A stretch of DNA of 64,000 bases. Origin: Billgrantia montanilacus (GTDB lineage: Bacteria; Pseudomonadota; Gammaproteobacteria; Pseudomonadales; Halomonadaceae). Positions within the stretch are counted from its first letter, which is position 1; every line of letters begins with the position of its first letter. The DNA lies in contig NZ_QPII01000007.1 in assembly GCF_003336675.1 (NCBI RefSeq), forward strand, positions 1-64,000, in the 5' to 3' direction. Below, in pieces: positions 45,140 through 53,793 of this stretch. Made by a program: the position numbers and the translations under genes. Below the pieces are notes generated by a model that saw only the letters and a list, made by a program, of their open reading frames with translations, was not told the origin of the DNA and did not search any database.

Positions 45140-46477
45140 ATGCAGAACAAGTTCAACAAGCTTACCTGGGCCGTGGCGGTTGCCGCCGCTGCTTTCGCCA
45201 GCCACGCTAGCGCCGGTGGCTACCAGATCAACGAGCAGAGCGTCAGCGGCCAGGGCTATGGCCACGCCGGTCGAAGTTCCAACGTCAACGATGCCACCAT
45301 CGTCTTCGGCAACCCGGCGGGCATGTCCTTCCTCGACCGGGCGCAACTGACCGCGGGCGGGACCTACCTGAACGTCAATAGTCGGGTTCGGAATGCTGAG
45401 GCGACCCGCTCCAACCTGCTTACAGGCGGGCTTGAGCAGCAGACGACTGGGTCGTCGGATGGCGACATGGTCCCTGGCACGCTGATCCCCTTTGCTTTCT
45501 ATGCCCATCCGGTCAACGAGCAACTTGCCTTTGGTTTCGGTGTTTACGCCCCGTTCGGTTCCAAGACGGACTACGAAGACGGCTTCGTTGGCCGCAACCT
45601 GGGTAACTATACCGAGCTGAAGGTGGTGAGCGCTCAGCCTACCGTTTCCTACCGTTTCAACGACCAGTGGTCGATTGGTGCTGGCATTACCTATAACCGT
45701 GTAGAGGGTGAGCTCCAACGCCAAGTGCCACAGCCTGGTATGGGTATGGCAGATCCTGACCAGGACCTGGACTCACGGGTGGAGGGGGACGACGATGCCT
45801 GGGGGTATAATCTGGGCGTCATCTTCCAGCCGGTTCCTGAAACCACGCTGGGCCTGACGTATCGCTCGAAAGTCGACTACACCCTTACAGGCAGCTACAG
45901 GGCAACCAATCCCGATGGATCTGTCGCTACCAATCCCCTGACAGGCGCGGCGTTGGAGGACAACGCACGCTTGAACCTGGTAACGCCAGAAACCGTCAAC
46001 TTCTCCGTGACCCAGCATATGAGCGATCGCTTGAAGCTGATGGCGGGTGCCTCCTGGGTTCGCTGGAGCCGCTTCGATGAAATCCATGTAACGAATGATG
46101 CGGGTGACACGATCACTCGGGAAACTCAGAATTATTCGAATGCCTGGGCTTACGGTGTGGGCGGTGAATACCAGCTCAATCCGCAGCTGGCGCTGCGTGC
46201 CGGTGTCACCCTCGACTTCACGCCCACCACTGACGAGTTCCGCAGTGCGCGGATTCCCTCGGACGATCGCCGTATCTTTTCGATCGGTGCCGGCTGGACA
46301 CCCATGGATAATCTGACGGTTGATCTGGCTTACTCTTATCTGACCGAGCGCAGTACGCAAGTTGATCAAACACGAACGGATCATGCTGGCACTATGGCAG
46401 AAACCGAGTTGGCTTACTCTGCCGACTACAAGAACGAAGCCCATGGCTTCGGCGCTCAGTTGACCTACCGCTTCTAA
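45140..46477 (+). CDS. FadL-family outer membrane transport protein
   Basis: 445 residues: signal peptide (about 1-25, cleaved at SHASA-GG), then the FadL hallmark GYQINEQSVSGQGYGHAGRS and NDATIVFGNPAGMSFLDR (the plug region), and alternating beta strands ending in an aromatic C-terminal Phe (LTYRF) typical for outer membrane insertion. It imports long-chain fatty acids or other hydrophobic molecules. Two PsrA-like sites precede it, which fits fatty-acid control. Confidence 0.93.
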   Translation: MQNKFNKLTWAVAVAAAAFASHASAGGYQINEQSVSGQGYGHAGRSSNVNDATIVFGNPAGMSFLDRAQLTAGGTYLNVNSRVRNAEATRSNLLTGGLEQQTTGSSDGDMVPGTLIPFAFYAHPVNEQLAFGFGVYAPFGSKTDYEDGFVGRNLGNYTELKVVSAQPTVSYRFNDQWSIGAGITYNRVEGELQRQVPQPGMGMADPDQDLDSRVEGDDDAWGYNLGVIFQPVPETTLGLTYRSKVDYTLTGSYRATNPDGSVATNPLTGAALEDNARLNLVTPETVNFSVTQHMSDRLKLMAGASWVRWSRFDEIHVTNDAGDTITRETQNYSNAWAYGVGGEYQLNPQLALRAGVTLDFTPTTDEFRSARIPSDDRRIFSIGAGWTPMDNLTVDLAYSYLTERSTQVDQTRTDHAGTMAETELAYSADYKNEAHGFGAQLTYRF

Positions 46478-46500
46478 GCGGCAGCAGCGGCGCATGACTC

Positions 46501-46524
46501 GCGACCCGGCTCCGGCCGGGTCGC
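46501..46524 (+). terminator. terminator hairpin after the FadL gene
   Basis: GCGACCCGGC and GCCGGGTCGC, a perfect 10-bp stem with a four-base loop, followed by TTGCATT. The T run is weak. Confidence 0.65.
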
Positions 46525-46662
46525 TTGCATTGTGGCCGTGCGATGGATGCGTGCCATTGGCGAATTCGCTACAATAGCTGCCTTTTCCGCGCCGCCGTGG
46601 TTCTGGTTCGATACCTGCGCCCCGGCGGCCGTTTTTCCCATGCGATTCAGGCGAGCGAGCCC

Positions 46663-47761
46663 ATGCTGGAAACCAACCCGATTCACAACCTCATCAAGGA
46701 CCTGTCCGAGCGGACAGACGTCCTGAGGGGGTATCTTTGACTATGCCGAACGCAAGGATCGGCTAGAGGAAGTCACCCGCGAGCTGGAAGACCCCGCTGT
46801 CTGGAACGACCCGGACTACGCCCAGAAGCTCGGCCGCGAGCGTGCCTCGCTGGAGCAGATCGTCCAGACCATCGACGAACTCGACCAGGGGCTGGCGGAT
46901 AGCCGCGACCTGCTCGAACTGGCCGAGATGGAAGAGGACGAGGAGACCGTCGCCGAGGTTGAGAAGGAGCTGGATGGCCTCAACGCCAGCCTCGAAAAGC
47001 TCGAGTTCCGGCGCATGTTCTCCGGCGAGATGGACGCCAACAACGCCTACCTCGACATCCAGGCCGGCTCCGGCGGCACCGAGGCCCAGGATTGGGCCAA
47101 CATGCTGCTGCGCATGTACCTGCGCTGGGCCGAGCATCATGGCTTCAAGGCCGAGATCACCGAAGTCTCCGCCGGCGAAGTGGCGGGCATCAAGTCGGCT
47201 ACCGTGCATGTGCAGGGCGACTACGCTTTCGGCTGGCTGCGTACCGAGACCGGCGTGCACCGCCTGGTGCGCAAGAGCCCCTTCGACTCCGGCGGCCGTC
47301 GCCATACTTCCTTCGCTTCGGTGTTCCTGTCGCCGGAAGTGGACGACAGCTTCGAGGTCGAGATCAATCCAGCGGACCTGCGCACCGACACCTATCGCTC
47401 CAGTGGCGCGGGCGGCCAGCACGTCAACACCACCGACTCGGCCGTACGCATCACCCACGAGCCTACGGGCATCGTGGTGGCCTGCCAGAGCCAGCGCAGC
47501 CAGCACGCCAACCGCGATTTCGCCATGAAGCAGCTCAAGGCGAGGCTGTGGGAACACGAGATGCAGAAGCGCAACGCCGCGAAGCAGGAAGCCGAGGACT
47601 CCAAGGCCGATATCGGCTGGGGCAGCCAGATCCGCTCCTATGTCCTCGACGACCAGCGGATCAAGGATCTGCGCACCGGCGTGCAGACCAGTAACTGTGA
47701 CAAGGTGCTGGATGGCGACCTGGACCAGTTCATCGTCGCCAGCCTGAAACAGGGCCTGTAG
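46663..47761 (+). CDS. prfB: peptide chain release factor 2, with programmed +1 frameshift
   Basis: The coding sequence is in two frames: codons 1-25 (46663-46737), then a +1 shift at CTT-TGA-C (T 46738 skipped) into the main frame to 47761, giving 365 residues. The internal Shine-Dalgarno AGGGGG before TATCTTTGAC is the classic RF2 autoregulatory site. When RF2 is scarce the UGA is read slowly and the ribosome shifts. The product has the stop-codon recognition motif SPF (RKSPFDSG) and GGQ (SGAGGQHVN) for peptide release at UGA and UAA. prfB-lysS order is as in E. coli. Confidence 0.97.
46729..46741 (+). promoter_or_regulatory. RF2 programmed frameshift site
   Basis: GGGGTATCTTTGAC context: SD-like AGGGGG (three bases before the slippery CTT), in-frame TGA at 46738-46740 and a following C, which makes a weak stop. 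It is identical in arrangement to the E. coli site. Confidence 0.95.
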
Positions 47762-47882
47762 CCCGCTTCACTCGACGATACGACGTTGCCCCTCCGCTAG
47801 AGAGGCGCCTTGTCTCGGCTTCGCTCGCGCGGCGACAGGTGCGCCTTTGATACCGCACACGATATTGCCAACAGGTAGTGAT

Positions 47883-49433
47883 ATGGCCAACGAGAGCTCT
47901 TCACCGGATAGCCCGCAGCACGACGAGAACCGCCTGATCGCCGAGCGCCGCGCCAAGCTGGCCGATCGCCGCAAGCTGGCCGATGCCCGTGGCGAGAGTG
48001 CCTTTCCCAACGACTTTCGCCGTGACAGCCAGGCCGCCGAGCTGATCGCAGAGCTGGGCGACAAGGAGAAGGACGCACTGGAGACGCTGGGGCGCGAGGC
48101 CGCCGTGGCCGGGCGCATCATGCGCAAGCGGGGCCCCTTCCTGGTCATTCAGGACGCCACTGGGCAGATCCAGCTCTATGTCGACAAGAAGGGGCTGCCG
48201 GAAGAGACGCTGGAGGACATCAAGGGCTGGGACATCGGCGATATCGTGGCTGGCCGCGGTCCGGTGCACAAGTCCGGCAAGGGCGATCTCTACGTGATGA
48301 TGGAAGAGGCCAGGCTGCTGACCAAGAGCCTGCGTCCGCTGCCCGACAAGTTCCACGGTCTGACCGACATGGAGGCGCGCTACCGGCAGCGCTACGTCGA
48401 CCTGATCATGAACCCCGACTCGCGCAAGGTGTTCGAGACCCGGGCCGGGGTGATCAGCGCCATGCGCCGCTTCTTCGAGGAGCGCGGTTTCATGGAAGTG
48501 GAAACCCCCATGCTGCAGCCGATTCCCGGCGGCGCCACCGCACGCCCCTTCATTACCCACCACAATGCGCTGGACATTGACATGTACCTGCGCATCGCGC
48601 CGGAGCTCTACCTCAAGCGCCTGGTGGTGGGGGGCTTCGAACGGGTCTTCGAGATCAATCGCAACTTCCGTAACGAGGGGCTCTCCACGCGGCACAACCC
48701 CGAGTTCACCATGATCGAGTTCTATCAGGCCCATGCGAACCACAATGACCTGATGGACCTCACCGAGGAGATGCTGCGCAGCGTGGCCTGGCAGGTGCTG
48801 GGCACCACCACGGTGGCCAACACCGTACGCAACAGCGAGGGCGATGTGCTCGAGACCTTCGAGTACGATTTCGGCAGCCCGCTGAAGCGTATCACCGTGT
48901 TCGACGCCATCCTCGAATACAACCCGGACATCCACGCCGAGGCGCTGGCCGACGAGTCCGCCGCGCGCCAGATCGCCGAGCGGCTGGACATCGACGTCAA
49001 GGATGGCTGGGGGCTCGGCAAGATCCAGATCGAGATCTTCGAGAAGACCGTCGAGCACCGCCTGAAGCAGCCGACCTTCATTACCGAATACCCCACCGAG
49101 GTGAGCCCGCTGGCGCGGCGCAAGGACAGCAACCCCTTCGTCACCGAGCGCTTCGAGTTCTTCGTCGGCGGGCGCGAGATCGCCAACGGCTTCTCGGAGC
49201 TCAACGACGCCGAGGACCAGGCCGAGCGCTTCCGCGAGCAGGTGGCCGAGAAGGAGGCCGGCGACGTGGAGGCAATGTACTACGACGCCGACTACGTGCG
49301 TGCGCTGGAGTTCGGCATGCCGCCCACTGCCGGCGAGGGTATCGGCATCGACCGGCTCGTCATGCTGTTCACCGACAGCGCCTCGATCCGGGATGTGCTG
49401 CTGTTTCCGGCCATGCGCCCTGAAGTGGAGTGA
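47883..49433 (+). CDS. lysS: lysyl-tRNA synthetase, class II
   Basis: 516 residues: N-terminal OB-fold (about 75-190; [24 protein letters not shown]) and class II catalytic domain with motif 2 ([28 protein letters not shown]) and motif 3 ([18 protein letters not shown]). It charges tRNA-Lys. ATG 47883 gives the usual length; an in-frame ATG at 47847 would add 12 residues. Confidence 0.98.
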   Translation: MANESSSPDSPQHDENRLIAERRAKLADRRKLADARGESAFPNDFRRDSQAAELIAELGDKEKDALETLGREAAVAGRIMRKRGPFLVIQDATGQIQLYVDKKGLPEETLEDIKGWDIGDIVAGRGPVHKSGKGDLYVMMEEARLLTKSLRPLPDKFHGLTDMEARYRQRYVDLIMNPDSRKVFETRAGVISAMRRFFEERGFMEVETPMLQPIPGGATARPFITHHNALDIDMYLRIAPELYLKRLVVGGFERVFEINRNFRNEGLSTRHNPEFTMIEFYQAHANHNDLMDLTEEMLRSVAWQVLGTTTVANTVRNSEGDVLETFEYDFGSPLKRITVFDAILEYNPDIHAEALADESAARQIAERLDIDVKDGWGLGKIQIEIFEKTVEHRLKQPTFITEYPTEVSPLARRKDSNPFVTERFEFFVGGREIANGFSELNDAEDQAERFREQVAEKEAGDVEAMYYDADYVRALEFGMPPTAGEGIGIDRLVMLFTDSASIRDVLLFPAMRPEVE

Positions 49434-49534
49434 AGGGGCTGCGCTTCGGCCGTCCCGATCGCTGAGGCGACGGGGGAATACCGGAGCGCCTAGCCTGGCC
49501 TTGGCTCGCCTCCTTCCGATACGCGGTGGCTGGA

Positions 49535-49731
49535 CGAGGGGCGCCGGGGGGAGGCCGAAGAGGAGGTCATTCGTCATGGGTGAGGAGCATTGCTCCGAAC
49601 GGGTTGGCCATGGATGGCCAACCCCGGCCCTGCAAGCGGAGCAGGAGGCGAGAACGCAGCAGGACGAATGTAGCGCCCAAGGATGGGTTCACAGCGCCTC
49701 CTCGAAGGCCTGCCCCCCGGAAAAGCCCTCG
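49535..49731. repeat. structured dispersed repeat, copy 2
   Basis: Second copy of the hairpin element at 41582. The arms CGAGGGGCGCCGGGGGG/CCCCCCGG...CCCTCG, AGGCC/GGCCT, GAGGAGG/CCTCCTC and CATTCGTC/GACGAATG keep pairing, while individual bases differ from copy 1 in a compensated way. The tip is enlarged by two more hairpins (GGAGCATTGCTCC and GGTTGGCCAT/ATGGCCAACC). GTAGCGCCCAAGGATGGG is conserved. It occupies most of the 386-base gap after lysS; the rest shows nothing. Confidence 0.78.
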
Positions 49732-49819
49732 GCATTCTCTGTGTCGACCGGCGGAAGTATTGGTAAGCAGCGGCACTAGCACCCATAATGATCACCGTTT
49801 CGACGTCGAGGAGACCGTG

Positions 49820-50206
49820 ATGAAACTGCTCAACCGCTCCGCCCTGAGCGTCAGGCCGACCCGGCATTTCGTGGAATGGATCAATGCGCTGGAACCCACG
49901 GTGGGGGACGACGACCTCACCCTGGCCGACGTCGAACGCGAAAGCACCGTCTACCTCATTCCCGAGATGGACACGCCGGAGGCGCTGGAAGGCTTCGTCC
50001 GCGAGCGCTACCTGGAGATCCTCGAGACCGAGCTGCGCGCCTGGGAAGAGGACGAGCGGCAGTGGCCCGAGGCCGTGGACTGGGCCCTGTTCCAGCGTTT
50101 TCTGCAGATCGAGCACAGCTACCTGGCCATCGACCTGGATAATGAAGCGGCGCTGGAAATCTCCGAGGTGGACGATTCGCTGCTGCTGGAAACAGACCAG
50201 GACTAG
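49820..50206 (+). CDS. conserved hypothetical acidic protein, 128 residues
   Basis: Not assigned to a family. It is strongly acidic, soluble and helical, starting MKLLNRSALSVRPTRHFVEWINAL and rich in Glu, Asp and Trp. No cysteines or catalytic motifs are obvious. CGAGGAGA lies eight bases before the ATG, and a terminator follows directly, so it is probably a single-gene unit. Confidence 0.75.
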   Translation: MKLLNRSALSVRPTRHFVEWINALEPTVGDDDLTLADVERESTVYLIPEMDTPEALEGFVRERYLEILETELRAWEEDERQWPEAVDWALFQRFLQIEHSYLAIDLDNEAALEISEVDDSLLLETDQD

Positions 50207-50230
50207 GGAAAGCGCTTACAGCAAGATAAG

Positions 50231-50256
50231 GAGAACCGGCTAAGGCCGGTTTTCTC
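50231..50256 (+). terminator. intrinsic terminator
   Basis: GAGAACCGGC, TAAG, GCCGGTTTTCTC: 10-12 bp stem with T-rich 3' arm, 25 bases after the small acidic protein gene. Confidence 0.8.
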
Positions 50257-50285
50257 GTTACGGACCCCGCTGTGATGGAAACAGG

Positions 50286-51695
50286 ATGAGCCGACTCTTC
50301 GAGACCCGGCCTGGCGACGATGGGCTGCCGGGCCCCGAGCGGCGCCTGGCGGTACTGGCGCTGATTCTCGGCACGCTGATGGCCGTGGTGGACACCACCA
50401 TGATCAACCTGGCGCTGCCTTCGATCGCCCGCGACCTGGAGGTGTCCGCCGCGCGTGCCGTCTGGGTCTCCAACCTCTACCAGATCGTCTGTGCCGCCTT
50501 CCTGCTGGTGTTCGCCTCCTTCAGCGAGATGATCAGCCGTCGCCGTCTCTATGTGGCGGGCCTGATACTCTTCGTGATTGCCTCGCTGGGTGCCGCCCTG
50601 TCGCGCAGCCTGGAGCTGCTGCTGGTGTTCCGTGCCCTGCAGGGGCTGGGAGCCGCCGCGACGCTCTCCATCGGCCCCTCGCTCTATCGCTCCATCTTTC
50701 CCACCCGGCTGCTGGGCTCCGCGCTCGGCTTGAGTGCGCTGATCGTGGCCGGTGGCTATGCCTCCGGCCCGGCCCTGGGCGGCCTGGTGCTGTCGGTGGC
50801 CAACTGGCCCTGGCTCTTTGCCCTGCACATTCCATTGGGCCTCTGTTCACTGTGGCTGGCGTGGCGGGCGCTGCCCCGGGAGCCGGGCCGCCGTGGTGGC
50901 TTCGATGGTCGGGGAGCACTGGGCTCCGTGATCATGCTGGGCAGTTTCTTCCTGGGCCTGGATGCCCTGGGACACAACGCACCGGTCTGGCAGTGGCTGG
51001 GCTGGCTGGCCTTGAGCTTGGCGACCGGGTATCTGTTCCTGCGTCGCCAGCGGCGCGCCAGCCATCCGCTCCTCCCCCCGAGGCTCTTTCAGGAGCCTCG
51101 CTTCAGCCTTGCGGTGTCGGCCTCGGGGCTCGCCTTTGTCGGTCAGGGGCTGGCCTTCGTGGCGCTGACGTTCCTCTATCAGCAGGAGATGGGCTTCACC
51201 CCGCTGGAGACCGCCTGGCTGTTTACGCCATGGCCGCTCGCCATCATGCTGGTGGGGCCCTTTGCCGGCCGGCTGGCGGACAAGGTCAACCCCAGCATCC
51301 TGGCCAGCGCGGGCCTGCTGCTGTTGTTGGCGGGGCTGGCTTCGCTGGCGCTGCTGAAGAGTGATGCCAGCGTGGTGGACAGTCTGTGGCGCACGGCGCT
51401 TTGCGGCATGGGCTTCGGGTTGTTCCAGCCGCCCAACAATCGCGAGATGATGACCAGTGCCCCCCGGGAGTTGAGTACCGCCGCCTCAGGGGTGCTCAGC
51501 ACCACGCGGACCGTGGGGCAGTCGCTTGGTGTGGCGCTGGTAGGCGCCTTCCTGGCCGCGAATGCACCGGTGCAGGCCACGCTGTGGATCGGCTGTCTGG
51601 CCTGTATCCTGGCGTTGGCCGCCAGCCTTGCCAGGATGCAGCTGGCCGGCGCCGCTCAGGCGAGCTCACGGCAGACGTCATCACCACCTAGATAG
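50286..51695 (+). CDS. MFS drug exporter, DHA2 (14-helix) type
   Basis: 469 residues with about 14 membrane helices. The family motifs TLMAVVDTTMINLALPSI in helix 1, SNLYQIVCAAFLL, and FRALQGLGAA are those of DHA2 H+/drug antiporters such as SmvA. The middle loop (LPREPGRRGGFD) fits the extra helices. Efflux of quaternary ammonium or acriflavine-like compounds is possible but unproven. No regulator is adjacent. Confidence 0.92.
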   Translation: MSRLFETRPGDDGLPGPERRLAVLALILGTLMAVVDTTMINLALPSIARDLEVSAARAVWVSNLYQIVCAAFLLVFASFSEMISRRRLYVAGLILFVIASLGAALSRSLELLLVFRALQGLGAAATLSIGPSLYRSIFPTRLLGSALGLSALIVAGGYASGPALGGLVLSVANWPWLFALHIPLGLCSLWLAWRALPREPGRRGGFDGRGALGSVIMLGSFFLGLDALGHNAPVWQWLGWLALSLATGYLFLRRQRRASHPLLPPRLFQEPRFSLAVSASGLAFVGQGLAFVALTFLYQQEMGFTPLETAWLFTPWPLAIMLVGPFAGRLADKVNPSILASAGLLLLLAGLASLALLKSDASVVDSLWRTALCGMGFGLFQPPNNREMMTSAPRELSTAASGVLSTTRTVGQSLGVALVGAFLAANAPVQATLWIGCLACILALAASLARMQLAGAAQASSRQTSSPPR

Positions 51696-51730
51696 TACAA
51701 TGAGTGCTCACCCTTCTCCGTGGAGCCCAC

Positions 51731-52039
51731 ATGAGTGTCCAGGCCGATATAGAAGCGAAACTGCAGGCCCTCGAGCCCACGTTTCTGACGGTGGAGAACG
51801 AGAGCCACCGGCATTCCGTGCCGGCCAATTCCGAGACCCACTTCAAGGTCACGATGGTAGCCGAGCACTTCCAGGGGCTGATGCCGGTCAAGCGCCATCA
51901 GCGGCTCTATGCGGTGCTGTCCGATGAGCTTTCCGGCCCGGTGCACGCCCTGGCATTGCATCTCTATACACCGTCCGAGTGGGAGGCTCGCGGCAGCGCC
52001 AGGCCCGACTCTCCCGACTGTCGTGGCGGCGGCGCGTGA
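51731..52039 (+). CDS. bolA: BolA family protein
   Basis: 102 residues with the BolA fold: SVQADIEAKLQALEPTFLTVENESHRHSVP (conserved His), HFKVTMVAEHFQGLMPVKRHQRLYAVLSDEL. BolA proteins bind monothiol glutaredoxins and [2Fe-2S] clusters and affect morphology under stress. ATG 51731 follows GGAG. The stop TGA overlaps the GTG start of the next gene. Confidence 0.93.
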   Translation: MSVQADIEAKLQALEPTFLTVENESHRHSVPANSETHFKVTMVAEHFQGLMPVKRHQRLYAVLSDELSGPVHALALHLYTPSEWEARGSARPDSPDCRGGGA

Positions 52040-52893
52040 CATCCGAACCGCAGCGCCTGCAATATCTGGAAGCCATGGGGCTGACTGCCTGGGTGGCCCG
52101 CTACCGACTGCCCAACGCCCGGCCCTCCGAAGCGTGTGAGTGGGCCCCACCTGAGCGGCCCGCCACGGCACCGCCCGCCGAGCGCCTTCATGCGTTGCTG
52201 GAGGACGCCGAACCGCCAATGGCGAGGCAGCCTGCCAGCGTAGCCTCCCCACCGCCATCGCCGCGGGCTGCGCAGCCCGGCCGAGCCCGACTGTTGTTGG
52301 GCGGAGGCGGCGTGGAGGCCGGGGCCGGCCAGGCAGCGGACGCCGCCGAAGCCGCTTCGGCCAGTGAAGCGCCGGCCAATCAGGAGCCGCTGCGCTTTTC
52401 CTTGCAGGTGGCTTGCCTTGACGACCGCTGGCTGCTCCTGATGCCGGGGGACGAGCCACCAGCGGAAGTGCATTTGAAACTGCTCGCCAACCTGCTGCGC
52501 GCCGTGGGCATCACGCCGTCACGTCTCCCTCGCTTCCAGGGCTTCCGCTGGCCTCCGGTGGAGGGGCTTCCCGCCGAGTCGCCGCTGGAAGAGGCGAGGG
52601 AGGGGTTGCAAGCCTTCATTGCCGGGGCGGGTCGACACGGCTGGGCGCCGGAGCGGGTACTGCTCTTTGGCAGTGACGAGACGCTCGATCGGGTACTGAG
52701 CCTGGATAGCGAGCATTGCGAACTGCTGGACCTGCCCGGCTGGCACGGGCCTGGGCTCGACACGCTGGCGAGTAGTGGCGAGGCCAAGCGCGCCCTGTGG
52801 CCATCGCTGGTTACCTGGCGCAAGGCCTGGCACAGCAATAGTGAGGAAGAGTCGCTTTCGAGGCCAGGTGGCGAGGCCCCGGGCCATGACTGA
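52036..52893 (+). CDS. putative DNA polymerase III psi subunit (HolD-like)
   Basis: 285 residues. The ends resemble HolD: near the start LQYLEAMGLTAWVARYRLP (E. coli QLGITQWSLRRP) and later LLANLLRAVGITPSRL (VSDVLRALTVSPDQVL) and AKRALWPSLVTW (ARAALWQQICTY). The order with rimI directly behind is that of E. coli holD-rimI. The middle (about 60-135) is an Ala/Pro/Gly-rich low-complexity linker, making it twice as long as E. coli psi (137). This is a weak assignment supported by context. GTG start lies in the bolA stop. Confidence 0.62.
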   Translation: MTSEPQRLQYLEAMGLTAWVARYRLPNARPSEACEWAPPERPATAPPAERLHALLEDAEPPMARQPASVASPPPSPRAAQPGRARLLLGGGGVEAGAGQAADAAEAASASEAPANQEPLRFSLQVACLDDRWLLLMPGDEPPAEVHLKLLANLLRAVGITPSRLPRFQGFRWPPVEGLPAESPLEEAREGLQAFIAGAGRHGWAPERVLLFGSDETLDRVLSLDSEHCELLDLPGWHGPGLDTLASSGEAKRALWPSLVTWRKAWHSNSEEESLSRPGGEAPGHD

Positions 52894-53431
52894 AGGGGTA
52901 TTCCGGCGTCTGGGCGTGGCCGACCTGGAGCGCCTGGTGGTACTGGAGCGGGCACGCCCCCGCCCCTGGACACGCGACCAACTCGAGACGATCCTGACCG
53001 ACGAAGCGGTCTGCGTCCTGGGTGTCGAGGTGGAGGGCCGGCTCGCCGGACACGCCGTGGTGGCTCGCCAGCCCTTCGAAGCCGAACTTCAAGCCATGCT
53101 GGTAGCGCCGAACATGCGTCGACGCGGCCTGGCGACGAGCCTGCTCACGGCAGTGATCGACCAGACGCTGCGCTGGGAGAGCGAGCGCCTGCTGCTGGAG
53201 GTCAGGGCAAGCAATTCAGGCGCCATTGCCCTGTATCGCCAGGCGGGCTTCTGTGAGGACGGCAGGCGTCGTGGCTACTATCCGGCCCTTGAATCCCCTG
53301 CCCTTAAAACCAGGGCCGAACCGCAAGCCGGCGGTGGCGTCGCTACGTGGGGAGGCGTTGGGCCAGGGGGCGCACCGAGCGCCGGCGCGGAGCGGGAGGA
53401 TGCGATACTGATGTCGCGCCGACTGCTGTAG
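52886..53431 (+). CDS. rimI: ribosomal protein S18 alanine N-acetyltransferase RimI
   Basis: 181 residues of GNAT fold: acetyl-CoA loop MRRRGLATSLL (77-87), LLLEVRASNSGAIALYRQAGF, and the RimI-typical GYY (130-132). It is longer than E. coli RimI (148) because a Gly/Ala/Pro-rich insert of about 35 residues (135-170) separates the YY motif from the final DAILMSRRL strand. It overlaps the HolD-like gene by eight bases and ends inside a tandem repeat. Confidence 0.9.
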   Translation: MTEGVFRRLGVADLERLVVLERARPRPWTRDQLETILTDEAVCVLGVEVEGRLAGHAVVARQPFEAELQAMLVAPNMRRRGLATSLLTAVIDQTLRWESERLLLEVRASNSGAIALYRQAGFCEDGRRRGYYPALESPALKTRAEPQAGGGVATWGGVGPGGAPSAGAEREDAILMSRRLL

Positions 53432-53483
53432 GTGAGCTCATGTAGGTGAGCTTATGTAGGTGAGCTTATGTAGGTGAGCTCAG
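53428..53483. repeat. four perfect-length 14-bp tandem repeats at rimI/zapB stops
   Basis: Units at 53428, 53442, 53456 and 53470, each GTAGGTGAGCT(C/T)A(T/G). The first supplies the rimI TAG stop, the last the zapB TGA stop on the other strand. Because 14 is not a multiple of three, the array places stop codons in all frames of both strands. Confidence 0.85.
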
Positions 53484-53671
53484 CCGTTGCTCGTTTCCAC
53501 CTCATCGAACTTGCCCAGCAGGGCGGTGAGGCGGCGTTCCCACTCCTCGCGCTCCTGCTTGAGCTGGCTGTTCTCCTCGCGCAGTTCCTCGGCTTCCATC
53601 TTCAGCAATTCCAGTGCCTCGACGGCGCTGGCGACTTTCTGTTCGAGCCGATTGAAGAGTTCGGTGCTCAT
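53480..53671 (-). CDS. zapB: cell division protein ZapB, short form
   Basis: 63 residues, almost all coiled coil, matching E. coli ZapB at both ends: LFNRLEQKVASAVEALELLKMEAEELREEN and EEWERRLTALLGKFDEV. E. coli ZapB has 81, so about two and a half heptads are absent from the middle. It links ZapA/FtsZ to MatP. Stop codon lies in the 14-bp tandem repeat. Confidence 0.9.
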   Translation of the reverse strand: MSTELFNRLEQKVASAVEALELLKMEAEELREENSQLKQEREEWERRLTALLGKFDEVETSNG

Positions 53672-53793
53672 CCTGTGTTCTCCTGAAAAGACGTCCTGCG
53701 CGACGGACCCATGCCCGCCGTCGATCTCCGACGCGCAGCGTAACGCCGAGGGCCTCGGCTCGGCAAGCGTTGCCGGAAGGCGACGATGAAGCG

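Noticed and set aside
46663..46740. Apparent broken prfB with an early stop
   Set aside because: The stop is the normal RF2 frameshift site with SD-like sequence and slippery CTT-TGA-C.
47901..49577. Very long open frame (558 codons) on the minus strand opposite lysS
   Set aside because: It lies fully antisense to lysS, a clear synthetase with all motifs. In GC-rich DNA the opposite frame often lacks stops. Composition is His/Gly/Leu-rich shadow type.
49526..50206. Longer form of the acidic 128-residue protein beginning in the repeat
   Set aside because: The extension would translate the hairpin repeat; a good ribosome site lies before ATG 49820.
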